Assembly: GCF_018403185.1 (NCBI RefSeq)
Contig: NZ_BOSE01000002.1
Span: 434,001 to 498,000, forward strand
Reading direction: 5' to 3'
Length of the DNA: 64,000 nucleotides
Source of the DNA: Paenibacillus montaniterrae
GTDB taxonomy: Bacteria > Bacillota > Bacilli > Paenibacillales > Paenibacillaceae
Shown here: one piece after another, positions 34,691 to 45,930 of the stretch
How the letters are laid out: every line of letters starts with the position of its first letter
Position numbering within the stretch: position 1 is the first letter of the stretch
Made by a program: the position numbers and the translations under genes
Notes under the pieces: model-generated
What the model saw: the letters and a program-made list of their open reading frames with translations, nothing else
What the model was told of the DNA's origin: nothing
Databases searched by the model: none

Positions 34691-35977
34691 TTATTTTTTT
34701 ACTTTTGCCAATTCCTCGACAATATTGGAGTTCGCTTCGCTCAAAATGGCGCCAATCGAGTTCAAAAACTGGTCGGCACGCTTCGCGTCAAGCGCTTGGT
34801 CGTAGTAGCTGAAGAAGCCTTCCAGATTTGTACTAATCGAGCTGTCATACTCATAAGCAAGTGGGTGCATATTCGCTTCTTCAAGACCCGGCGTCTTCAT
34901 CGGGCTAATGTTTGCCCCTTCGTTAATCGCCTTGCGCTGTGCCGGATCAGTCAGGAAACGAATCGCCTTGTAGGCTGCTTCCTGATTAGTTTTGGAGGAA
35001 ATCGCCATGCCCGCGCCAAAGCCGCCGTGATAAACATTTACACTGCCTTTGCCGCCTTCAACAGTCGGAAACGGAACAAAGCCGATTTGCTCGGAAATTT
35101 CATCATTCAAAAATCCATCCATCGCCCACTCGCCCTGCAAATACATGGCTGCACGGCCTGTCGTAAACAGCGATTCAGCCGCTGCATAATCAAGTCCAAG
35201 GAAGCCGTTAACAAAGCCTTTATGGTCAACTGCCAATGTTCTCAACAGCTCGGCAGCCTTAACAAAGCTTTCCTCTGTAAAGTCGGTCTCGCCATTTTTA
35301 GCTTTTTCAAATGGCTCCGTGCCGCCAATTCGCTCTGCCAAGTAAGAATACCAGTGAAGCATCGGCCAACGCTCCTTGCCGGCTACAGCAATCGGAATAA
35401 TGTTGTTCGCATTTAGCTGATCGACTACTTGCAGCAGCTCATCATAGGTAGCAGGCGGAGTCAAGCCCTGCTCCTCAAAGATTTGCTTATTATACCATAG
35501 CGATACGCCGCTAAATAAAACAGGAATTCCGTAATTGCGCTCATCATAAGTGAACGTTTCCAGGCCGCCTGCCAAAAAATCATCGCGGAAAGCAGCATCC
35601 TCATTCAGAAAATCTGTAATGTCGCCAATCATGTTTTGCTCGACAAGCGTATCGAACGTCTCACCGCTCCAATACGTAATAATGTCCGGCACTTGGTTGC
35701 CTGCAATCGCGACCTTCATTTTTGTTTTTAGCGCTTCGTCTTCAAAAAATTCTGCTTTAATTTGAATATCCGGATTTTGCGCATTGAACTCGGCAATGGA
35801 AGCTTCGATAATTTCCTTGTTTCTTGTTTCCATGCTCCACATTGTCAGCTGCGTTGCACCTGAATTCGATGCTCCTCCGCCGCTGCCTCCGCTATTTGCA
35901 GGTTGATTGCTGCCGTTTGAGCAGGCTGCAACCAGCATCATCATTAGTGCCAATAAAGCAATAAAGCCTTTCTTCAT
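34691..35977 (-). CDS. Extracellular sugar-binding lipoprotein (xylan-type operon)
   Basis: A 428-residue lipoprotein with lipobox VAAC (Cys19), a Ser/Gly/Asn linker and a family-1 solute-binding fold (LTMWSMETRNKEIIEASIAE). AAMYLQGEWAMDGFLNDEIS and FLTDPAQRKAINEGA are typical of oligosaccharide-binding proteins. AAAGGGAGAGG precedes the ATG. It should capture xylo- or arabino-oligosaccharides for the two permeases encoded just upstream and for the intracellular GH43. Confidence 0.92.
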   Translation of the reverse strand: MKKGFIALLALMMMLVAACSNGSNQPANSGGSGGGASNSGATQLTMWSMETRNKEIIEASIAEFNAQNPDIQIKAEFFEDEALKTKMKVAIAGNQVPDIITYWSGETFDTLVEQNMIGDITDFLNEDAAFRDDFLAGGLETFTYDERNYGIPVLFSGVSLWYNKQIFEEQGLTPPATYDELLQVVDQLNANNIIPIAVAGKERWPMLHWYSYLAERIGGTEPFEKAKNGETDFTEESFVKAAELLRTLAVDHKGFVNGFLGLDYAAAESLFTTGRAAMYLQGEWAMDGFLNDEISEQIGFVPFPTVEGGKGSVNVYHGGFGAGMAISSKTNQEAAYKAIRFLTDPAQRKAINEGANISPMKTPGLEEANMHPLAYEYDSSISTNLEGFFSYYDQALDAKRADQFLNSIGAILSEANSNIVEELAKVKK

Positions 35978-36030
35978 GTGAACCTCTCCCTTTTTTGTAA
36001 GTTGACTTTATGTTGCTGCCAATCATCAAA

Positions 36031-36855
36031 CTAACCTTTTACAGAGCCTGCAACCACTCCTTTTTGTATATATTTTTGCAGGAATGTATATAAAATTATG
36101 ATTGGAGCCGTAGTTATAACGAGCGCAGCACTTATAAGCGAATAATTTGCGCTGAAATTGCCCTTGAACATCATCAGTCCGAGCGGCAAGGTTTTCAAAG
36201 ATTCCTTGGATACCATAACGAGCGGGAATACGAAGTCATTCATAATGTTAAAGAAGGACAGTATTGTTACGGTAGCCAATATCGGCTTTGCCAGAGGAAA
36301 ATATACTTTGAAGAAGGTTTGATAGATGCCGCAGCCGTCCACCACTGCCGCTTCCTCCAAATCCTTCGGAATCGACTGAAAAAAAGTATAGGACAGAAAT
36401 ACCGCAATCGGCAGGTTGAACGCAATATACGGCAAAAACAATGACCAGAATGTATCATATGTGCCTGTAGCATTCGCCATCGTAAACAGCGGTATGAGCG
36501 TGCTATGAACAGGAATTAGCATCCCCAGGAAAAATGCGCCAAGCAGCACCTTTGAGCCACGAAACGGTCGAACCGACAAGTAGTAGCCAATCAAGGTCGC
36601 TACGAGCAGCAAGCCCGCAACTGAAAATACTGTAATGTAAAGGCTGTTGAACAAATAGCCGCTTATCCCTTGATTCCAGGCATCGACAAAATTGCTGAAC
36701 TTCCATTCTGAAGGCAAGCCCCACGGATTGGCGAAATATTCCTTGTTGTCCTTAAACGCCGAGATCGTCATCCAAACAAACGGGTAGCCTGTTATGACCA
36801 AATGCAGCAGCAGCAGCGCATATAAAATGATGCGGCCGATCTTATTCATATACAA
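36031..36855 (-). CDS. Carbohydrate ABC transporter permease (MalG type)
   Basis: A 274-residue permease with about six hydrophobic segments. It has the EAA loop DLEEAAVVDGCGIYQTFFKV and the C-terminal YIQKGVVAGSVKG. It starts 12 bp after the partner permease stop and is followed by the binding-protein gene. Together they form the importer of the xylan-type operon; the ATPase is not in the window. Confidence 0.92.
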   Translation of the reverse strand: MYMNKIGRIILYALLLLHLVITGYPFVWMTISAFKDNKEYFANPWGLPSEWKFSNFVDAWNQGISGYLFNSLYITVFSVAGLLLVATLIGYYLSVRPFRGSKVLLGAFFLGMLIPVHSTLIPLFTMANATGTYDTFWSLFLPYIAFNLPIAVFLSYTFFQSIPKDLEEAAVVDGCGIYQTFFKVYFPLAKPILATVTILSFFNIMNDFVFPLVMVSKESLKTLPLGLMMFKGNFSANYSLISAALVITTAPIIILYTFLQKYIQKGVVAGSVKG

Positions 36856-36867
36856 TGTCCTCCCAAG

Positions 36868-37755
36868 CTATTGAAATTTTTTGTTGCCTTGGCCAAGCCC
36901 TTTGGAAATGATGAATGCCAAAGCAAGACCAAACAGCAGCAAAAAGGTTGAAATCGTACTGCCGTAGCCATAGTCCATTAAACGGAAGGCATTTCTCATC
37001 ATATAGCTTGCCAGCACCTCACTGGCATTGTTAGGTCCGCCGCCAGTCATAATGTAGATCAAATCAAAATATTTCAGCGAGTTAATGACACAATTCAGTA
37101 CCGTAAAGGTAATCGTCGGCCATATGAGCGGAATTTGAATGCTGAATATGATGCGCCATTCGCTTGCACCTTCGACTCTTGCCGCCTCCAGCACCTCATC
37201 GGATATGCCCTGCAGCGCGCCAACGTACACAATAATATAGAAGCCGATATATTGCCATGCAACGACTGCGATAACCGACAGCAAGGCAGTCGATTCCTCA
37301 CCAAGCCACGCATGCGTCCATTGCTCCAGACCAAGCGAGATCAACACATTGTTCAGCAGTCCAAAGTTCGGATCGTAAATTTGCCCCCACAATATGCCGA
37401 GCACCGCAGTAGACAGCATAACGGGTGTAAAGTAGATCGATTTGAAAAAATTCGAGCCCTTCAGCTTATAGCCAAGAATAATCGCAAACATTAATCCGAC
37501 TGGAAGCTGAATAAGCAGCGCCCCTAATGTTAGCCATATTGAATTTTTCAATGAAATCCACAGCACGGGATCATGCATCAATCTTGAATAGTTGTCAAAG
37601 GCGATAAAAATCTTTTCTGATATGCCATCCCATTGAAATAAGCTGTAGTACATGCTCATTAGAATAGGGAGGATAATAATGCCCGTAAAGATGAGCAGCG
37701 CTGGTCCCATAAAAAATGAGCCGCTAACTAATCGTTTAATTCCTTTCTCATGCAT
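36868..37755 (-). CDS. Carbohydrate ABC transporter permease (MalF type)
   Basis: A 295-residue permease with six hydrophobic segments. FMGPALLIFTGIIILPILMS begins the core, the EAA loop is VLEAARVEGASEWRIIFSIQ and the late MTGGGPNNASEVL is typical of the MalF branch. AGGAGAGATGCAAGC lies before the ATG. First gene of the xylan-type operon. The upstream region has two cre-like sequences, suggesting glucose repression by CcpA. Confidence 0.92.
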   Translation of the reverse strand: MHEKGIKRLVSGSFFMGPALLIFTGIIILPILMSMYYSLFQWDGISEKIFIAFDNYSRLMHDPVLWISLKNSIWLTLGALLIQLPVGLMFAIILGYKLKGSNFFKSIYFTPVMLSTAVLGILWGQIYDPNFGLLNNVLISLGLEQWTHAWLGEESTALLSVIAVVAWQYIGFYIIVYVGALQGISDEVLEAARVEGASEWRIIFSIQIPLIWPTITFTVLNCVINSLKYFDLIYIMTGGGPNNASEVLASYMMRNAFRLMDYGYGSTISTFLLLFGLALAFIISKGLGQGNKKFQ

Positions 37756-37782
37756 GCTTGCATCTCTCCTGCCTGTCTAATC

Positions 37783-37830
37783 TGTAAACGCTTTTGTAAT
37801 CCGCTTTCATCATGATAACAGCGTTTTCAT
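37783..37830 (-). promoter_or_regulatory. Two cre-like CcpA sites upstream of the xylan-type operon
   Basis: TGTAAACGCTTTTG (37783-37796) and, on the minus strand, TGAAAACGCTGTTA (37817-37830) each match most of the CcpA consensus TGWAARCGYTWNCW. The first lies 28 bp before the permease start. They fit carbon catabolite repression; they could instead be sites for a LacI-type regulator. Confidence 0.55.
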
Positions 37831-41085
<3,255 letters not shown>

Positions 41086-41090
41086 AGGTC

Positions 41091-41261
41091 GGAACAAAAC
41101 TCCGACTTTGATGACGATGCAGTTGCGTTGGAGATTAGTCGGCGGCGAATCTTGAACGCTAGCGAAAACTGCGGTGCTCACGTAGCTTGTGCTCTACGCT
41201 GCGCTCCTCGTTTTCTACTAGCGTCCAAGCTTCTTGGTCCTGAAAGCCGAAGTTTTGTTCC
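41091..41261 (-). repeat. Type-B structured repeat, unit B1
   Basis: The outer arms GGAACAAAACTCCGACTTT (41091-41109) and AAAGCCGAAGTTTTGTTCC (41243-41261) are complementary at 17 of 19 positions. The inner arms carry CTTGAACGCTAGCGAAAAC and GTTTTCTACTAGCGTCCAAG. The core in this orientation reads GGTGCTCACGTAGC and CTACGCTGCGCTCCTC. It starts six bases after the GH9 stop. The conserved core is in the opposite orientation to the units at 45 and 54 kb. Confidence 0.85.
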
Positions 41262-41279
41262 ACTATTTGAATGGAAAGA

Positions 41280-41428
41280 ACAAATCTCCAACTTTGATGA
41301 CGATGCGCCGCTTCGTAGTGGATTCGACGGCGAATCTTGAACGCTAGCGAAAATTCCGGTGCTCACGTAGCTTTTGCTCTACGCTGCGCTCCTCGTTTTC
41401 TACTAGCGTCCAAGCTTCTTGGTCCTGC
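41280..41428 (-). repeat. Type-B structured repeat, unit B2 (right outer arm missing)
   Basis: It has the left arm GAACAAATCTCCAACTTT, the inner arms and the core, with GAAAATTCC facing GAAAAC. The right outer arm is replaced by GGTCCTGCATTCAAAAAAGC, which runs directly into type-A repeat A1. The same junction occurs, reverse-complemented, at 53805-53826. Confidence 0.8.
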
Positions 41429-41437
41429 ATTCAAAAA

Positions 41438-41571
41438 AGCTACAGCGAAGGAGCAAAGCATCCGTAAAACGAAGTGGGTCGCCTTTAACATCGTAATGCA
41501 ACCCTAAAAAATTCAAATAAGAGCATTACGATTTAAAAAGCGACTGGAGGATGCTTTGCTCCGCAGCGCTG
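41438..41571 (+). repeat. Type-A hairpin repeat A1
   Basis: A 134-bp nested hairpin. Outer arms are GGAGCAAAGCATCC and GGATGCTTTGCTCC, inner arms GTCGCCTTTAACATCGTAAT and ATTACGATTTAAAAAGCGAC, with an A/T-rich loop. It is nearly identical to A2. Confidence 0.85.
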
Positions 41572-41621
41572 AAAGAACTTTGAGGTTTATTCGACATCGA
41601 AGTTTAACAATCAAGAAAAAA

Positions 41622-41779
41622 AGCTACAGCGGAGGAGCAAAGCATCCGTAAAACGAAGTGGGTCGCCTTTAACATCGTAATGCTACCTTAAAAATTCAAA
41701 TAAGAGCATTACGATTTAAAAAGCGACTGGAGGATGCTTTGCTCCGCAGCGCTGAGGATGCTTTGCTCCGTAGCGCTGA
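41622..41779 (+). repeat. Type-A hairpin repeat A2 with duplicated right arm
   Basis: A second full copy, differing from A1 at a few positions. Its right arm is repeated once more as a 24-bp direct duplication (GGATGCTTTGCTCCGTAGCG at about 41757-41776). It ends 36 bp before the GH48 start codon. The 50 bp between A1 and A2 show nothing recognisable. Confidence 0.85.
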
Positions 41780-41814
41780 CTAATTATTATCTAATAAAAG
41801 GATGGTGTTCGGTA

Positions 41815-44796
41815 ATGACGTTCAATTATTTGCGAAAGCCGCTTTCACTTATTGTTACCTTTACGTTGATGCTCACCATTGCAACTGGCTTGGCGCCTGG
41901 CAAGGACGCTGTTGTTGAAGCGGCTTCTGCTGAGGAAACGCGCTTTCTTACGATGTACAGCCAACTGAAGAACCCTGCAAATGGCTATTTCTCGCCTGAG
42001 GGCATTCCTTACCACTCCATTGAAACGTTGATTAGCGAAGCGCCAGACTATGGACATATGACAACATCAGAGGCGTACAGCTATTGGATCTGGCTCGAGG
42101 CGCTGTATGGCTACTATACTCAGGATTGGAGCAAGCTCGAGGAAGCATGGGATAATATGGAGACCTATATTATTCCAATCAATGAAGGCGACGGCAACGA
42201 GGAGCAGCCAACGATGAGCTATTACAATCCGAACAGTCCTGCTACCTATGCAGCAGAGTACGATCAACCCGACAAGTATCCTAGTGAGCTGAGCGGACAA
42301 TACGCTGCAGGCCGTGATCCGCTGGACGCCGAATTGAAAGCTACCTATGGCAACAACCAAACCTATTTGATGCACTGGCTGCTTGATGTAGACAACTGGT
42401 ACGGCTACGGCAACCTGCTCAACGACAGCCATACAGCGACTTATGTCAACACCTTCCAGCGCGGCGAGCAGGAATCTGTATGGGAAGCGATCCCTCACCC
42501 TTCGCAGGATGATAAATCATTCGGCAAACCAGGCGAAGGCTTTATGAGCTTATTCACCAAGGAAACTCAAGCTCCTGCCGCTCAATGGCGCTATACCAAT
42601 GCGACGGATGCCGAGGCACGCGCGATCCAGGCGATGTTCTGGGCTAAGGAGCATGGCTACGATAATGAGGAATATTTGGATAAAGCGAGAAAAATGGGCG
42701 ACTATTTGCGTTATGGCATGTATGACAAATACTTCCAGCAAATCGGCAGTGCTGCTGATGGCTCGCCTACAGCAGGTACAGGCAAGGATGCCAGCCACTA
42801 CTTGATGGCTTGGTATACAGCTTGGGGCGGAGGTCTTGGTCAAAGCGGTAACTGGGCATGGCGCATCGGAGCTAGCCATATGCACCAGGGCTACCAAAAC
42901 GTAGTGGCAGCCTATGCATTGTCACAGCAGGATGGCGGCTTGATCCCTGATTCACCTACAGCGCAAGTTGACTGGAATACGTCCTTGACTCGCCAGCTGG
43001 AGTTTTACACTTGGCTGCAATCGGCTGAAGGCGCGATTGCCGGCGGCGCAACAAATAGCTTCAACGGTGCATATGAAGCTTATCCTGCTGGAACTAGCAC
43101 CTTCTACGGCATGGCCTATGATGATGCGCCAGTCTACCATGATCCTCCTTCCAACAACTGGTTCGGCATGCAGGCTTGGGGCGTAGAGCGCATTGCGGAG
43201 CTTTACTACATTTTGGCTTCCAATGGTGATACTTCCTCACAAAACTTCCAAATGGCCAAGCAAGTTGTAGAAAACTGGATCGATTGGTCTACAGATTATG
43301 TATTTGTTAATGAGCGTCCGGTAACGGATAGCGAAGGTTACTACCTTGATGCACAAAACAATCGTATTCTTGGCGGCAACAATGTACAGGTAGCCACTAC
43401 AGCGGCACCTGGCGAGTTCTGGATTCCAAGCAATTTGGAATGGCAGGGTCAGCCTAATACGTGGAACGGCTTCAGCAACCATACGACAAATAGCAATTTG
43501 CGTGCGATTACGAAAAATCCTGGTCAAGATGCTGGCGTGCTCGGCAGCTATATTAAAGCACTATCATTCTTTGCTGCAGGTACGAAGGCCGAAAATGGAA
43601 GCTTTACAGCGCTAGGCAGCGAGGCTTCGCAATTGGCGAAGGATTTGCTTGATACAGCATGGGATTACAATGATGGCAAAGGCATCGTAACGGTTGAGCC
43701 GCGCGGCGATTACTTCCGCTACTTTACGAAGGAAGTATACATCCCTAACGGCTGGTCCGGCACATTAGGCCAAGGCAATGTTCTTCCTGGCAGCAACGCT
43801 GTACCGTCTGATCCTGCAAAAGGCGGCAATGGCGTATATGTTGGCTACACCGATATTCGCCCTAACATTACGAATGATCCAAGCTGGGCTTATCTTGTTG
43901 ACAAGTACAACACGTCCTGGAATCCGGCTACACAGGAGTGGGAGAATGGCGCGCCTGAATTCGTCTACCATCGCTTCTGGTCGCAAGTCGATATGGCAAC
44001 TGCTTATGCAGAATACGATCGTTTGATTAATGAAAGAGGCACGACACCAACTGAGCCTACTGTTCCGCTTGCGCCTACTAATGTAGCGGCAGAAGCAGCA
44101 GACAGCGAAGTGATGTTGACCTGGAAAGCTGTCTCCAAAGCGGACAGCTACAACGTATATCGTTCTACTACTAATGGCGGACCTTACAGCCTGGTAGATA
44201 CGGTAACGACGAATAGCTATACGGATACGTCGGTCACAAATGATACTACCTACTATTATGTCATTGCAGCCGTTAACTCGGTTGGAGAAAGCCCGCAATC
44301 ATTGCAGGTTAGCGCCACGCCAACCGATGCGCCTACACCGGTAGAGGGTGATCTCATTGTCAAGTACCGCAACGCCGATTCCAATGCCGCGGATAATCAA
44401 ATTCGTCCTCATTTGCAGCTGGAAAATACCGGATCGCAAGCGATTGACCTGCAAAACATTAAGCTTCGCTACTACTTTACAGTAGACGGCGATGTGCCGC
44501 AGCAATTCCATTGCGACTACGCAGTTATCAGCTGCAGCAATATTCAAGGCCAGTTCGTGAAGCTAACGACACCAGTCAATGGCGCAGACTATTATCTGGA
44601 AATTTCCTTCACGGGTGGTTCGCTGGCGGCGGGCGCAAACAGCGGCGAAATGCAAATTCGTTTCAATAAGACCAACTGGACCAATTACAACGAAAGCGAT
44701 GATTTCTCCTATGACAGCACAAAAACAAGCTTTACACAGTGGGATCATATCCCGGCCTACCAAAACGGTACGTTGATTTTCGGGCTAGAGCCGTAA
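41815..44796 (+). CDS. Secreted GH48 exocellulase with FnIII and CBM3
   Basis: A 993-residue secreted cellobiohydrolase. The signal peptide (about 1-35) ends before EAASAEETRF. The GH48 domain (about 37-741) shows GHMTTSEAYSYWIWLEALYG, the conserved region that holds the family's proposed proton donor, and WRIGASHMHQGYQN. FnIII follows (about 750-835) and then CBM3 (845-993) with QQFHCDYAV. It should release cellobiose from reducing ends and act in synergy with the GH9 enzyme. ATG 41815 is preceded by AAAAGGATGG; the frame is open from 41734 but that part is repeat sequence. Signal-sequence hydrophobic core is SLIVTFTLMLTIATGL. Confidence 0.95.
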   Translation: MTFNYLRKPLSLIVTFTLMLTIATGLAPGKDAVVEAASAEETRFLTMYSQLKNPANGYFSPEGIPYHSIETLISEAPDYGHMTTSEAYSYWIWLEALYGYYTQDWSKLEEAWDNMETYIIPINEGDGNEEQPTMSYYNPNSPATYAAEYDQPDKYPSELSGQYAAGRDPLDAELKATYGNNQTYLMHWLLDVDNWYGYGNLLNDSHTATYVNTFQRGEQESVWEAIPHPSQDDKSFGKPGEGFMSLFTKETQAPAAQWRYTNATDAEARAIQAMFWAKEHGYDNEEYLDKARKMGDYLRYGMYDKYFQQIGSAADGSPTAGTGKDASHYLMAWYTAWGGGLGQSGNWAWRIGASHMHQGYQNVVAAYALSQQDGGLIPDSPTAQVDWNTSLTRQLEFYTWLQSAEGAIAGGATNSFNGAYEAYPAGTSTFYGMAYDDAPVYHDPPSNNWFGMQAWGVERIAELYYILASNGDTSSQNFQMAKQVVENWIDWSTDYVFVNERPVTDSEGYYLDAQNNRILGGNNVQVATTAAPGEFWIPSNLEWQGQPNTWNGFSNHTTNSNLRAITKNPGQDAGVLGSYIKALSFFAAGTKAENGSFTALGSEASQLAKDLLDTAWDYNDGKGIVTVEPRGDYFRYFTKEVYIPNGWSGTLGQGNVLPGSNAVPSDPAKGGNGVYVGYTDIRPNITNDPSWAYLVDKYNTSWNPATQEWENGAPEFVYHRFWSQVDMATAYAEYDRLINERGTTPTEPTVPLAPTNVAAEAADSEVMLTWKAVSKADSYNVYRSTTNGGPYSLVDTVTTNSYTDTSVTNDTTYYYVIAAVNSVGESPQSLQVSATPTDAPTPVEGDLIVKYRNADSNAADNQIRPHLQLENTGSQAIDLQNIKLRYYFTVDGDVPQQFHCDYAVISCSNIQGQFVKLTTPVNGADYYLEISFTGGSLAAGANSGEMQIRFNKTNWTNYNESDDFSYDSTKTSFTQWDHIPAYQNGTLIFGLEP

Positions 44797-44883
44797 GGGG
44801 CACGTTAGGAAGTTAAAAGCTTGTAAATAATTATGCAGGCTTAAATTTTAACACTGCTGCAAGCTTGAATACAGCAAAATGCC

Positions 44884-44928
44884 AGACACCCCCATTTAGC
44901 GAATTTGCCGAATGGGGGTGTCTTTTTT
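44884..44928 (+). terminator. Strong terminator after GH48
   Basis: AGACACCCCCATT (44884-44896) pairs perfectly with AATGGGGGTGTCT (44911-44923), followed by a T-run on the plus strand. Confidence 0.9.
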
Positions 44929-45136
44929 ACGTAAAAGGCTTGCGGTCATTCCTCCACTTTAACCTCGATAACTGCTTACGCAAAAGTTTTAGTAGATATC
45001 CGGTTAAAAATCCAATTAAACCAAGAATGTATGCGATTAGAGCACTTAGTAGCGCCAGATAAATATCAGAGCTGCCACCAATAATGGATCTCAAACCATA
45101 CAGCGGTCCAGCAAAAAGAAATAAAATGCAGGGCTT
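44927..45136 (-). pseudogene. C-terminal remnant of a membrane protein, cut by repeat insertion
   Basis: The minus strand is open for 70 codons without a plausible start codon. The translation contains LFAGPLYGLRSIIGGSSDIY, then LALLSALIAYILGLIGFLTG, and a basic tail LKLLRKQLSRLKWRNDRKPF ending at TAA 44927-44929. Two hydrophobic stretches and a basic end look like the cytoplasmic C-terminus of a membrane protein. The frame stops exactly where type-B unit B3 begins, and no upstream part is seen beyond the repeat array. It is probably a gene remnant. Chance coding cannot be excluded. Confidence 0.45.
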
Positions 45137-45320
45137 TCAGGACCAAGAAGCTTGGACGCTAGTAGAAAACGAGGAGCGCTAGCCGCGGCACTTGCTACGT
45201 GAGCACCTACAATGTTTCCGCAGGAAACATACTTCGGAAGCATACTCTTTCGCTAGCGTTCAAGATTCGACGTCGACTACGCTACAACGAAACCACATCG
45301 TCATCAAAGCCCTGCATTTT
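45123..45320 (+). repeat. Type-B structured repeat, unit B3 (with 35-bp insert)
   Basis: The outer arms AAAATGCAGGGCTTT (45123-45137) and AAAGCCCTGCATTTT (45306-45320) are perfectly complementary. Inner arms: GAAGCTTGGACGCTAG and CTAGCGTTCAAGATTC. The core is followed by an extra hairpin segment ATGTTTCCGCAGGAAACAT (45212-45230) shared only with B5. Confidence 0.85.
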
Positions 45321-45340
45321 GAACATCCCTTCCAATGAGA

Positions 45341-45510
45341 GTTCAAAATGCAGGGCTTTCAGGACCAAGAATATGGCTGGCTACTAGAAAGTGAGGAGCG
45401 GAGCGTAGGCACTTGCTACGTGAGCACCGGAACTTTCGGTAGACAGCCATATTCGCCGTCGAATCCGCTACAGAAAAGCCACATCGTCATCAAAGTCCTG
45501 CATTTTGAAC
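45341..45510 (+). repeat. Type-B structured repeat, unit B4
   Basis: Outer arms GTTCAAAATGCAGGGCTTT (45341-45359) and AAAGTCCTGCATTTTGAAC (45492-45510), with one G-T wobble. The inner arms differ from all other units, GAATATGGCTGGCTACTAG and GGTAGACAGCCATATTC, yet still pair; next to the core AGAAAGT faces ACTTTCG. The core is GAGGAGCGGAGCGTAGGC and GCTACGTGAGCACCG. Confidence 0.88.
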
Positions 45511-45527
45511 ATCCTCTTCCAATGAGA

Positions 45528-45732
45528 GTTCAAAAACGGGGCTTTCAGGACCAAGAAGCTTGAACGCTAGTAGAAAACGAGGAGCGCAGCGTAGGCCAAA
45601 AGCTACGTGAGCACCTACAATGTTTCCGCAGGAAACATACTTCGGAAGCATACTCTTTCGCTAGCGTTCAAGATTCGCCGTCGAATCCGCTACAAAGAAG
45701 CCACATCGTCATCAAAGTCCTGCATTTTGAAC
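45528..45732 (+). repeat. Type-B structured repeat, unit B5 (with 35-bp insert)
   Basis: Closely related to B3 and carrying the same extra hairpin. Its left arm GTTCAAAAACGGGGCTTT is imperfect against AAAGTCCTGCATTTTGAAC (45714-45732). B3+B4 and B5+B6 look like a duplicated two-unit module. Confidence 0.82.
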
Positions 45733-45749
45733 ATCCCCTTCCAATGAGA

Positions 45750-45920
45750 GTTCAAAATGCAGGGCTTTCAGGACCAAGAAGCTTGGACGCTAGTAGAAAA
45801 CGAGGAGCGCAGCGTAGGCCAAAAGCTACGTGAGCACCGCAGTTTTCGCTAGCGTTCAAGATTCGACGTCGACTACGCTACAACGAAACCACATCGTCAT
45901 CAAAGCCATGCATTTTGAAC
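45750..45920 (+). repeat. Type-B structured repeat, unit B6
   Basis: Outer arms GTTCAAAATGCAGGGCTTT (45750-45768) and AAAGCCATGCATTTTGAAC (45902-45920). Inner arms GCTTGGACGCTAG and CTAGCGTTCAAG, with AGAAAAC facing GTTTTCG. It ends 11 bp before the stop codon of the GTPase gene. Spacers between the four units are about 20 bp (TTCCAATGAGA). Confidence 0.85.
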
Positions 45921-45930
45921 ATCCTTTACG

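Noticed and set aside
41128..41340. Short open frames inside the repeats (41128-41340, 45199-45387, 45348-45563)
   Set aside because: They follow the hairpin sequence, occur on the repeat only, have no ribosome binding site and no protein-like composition.
44865..45062. Small plus-strand gene after GH48
   Set aside because: It spans the GH48 terminator and lacks a ribosome binding site; the opposite strand gives a more protein-like membrane remnant.
45123..45920. CRISPR-like tandem array
   Set aside because: Units are 170-200 bp nested palindromes with about 20-bp conserved spacers. This is the reverse of the short-repeat, unique-spacer layout, and no cas genes are present.
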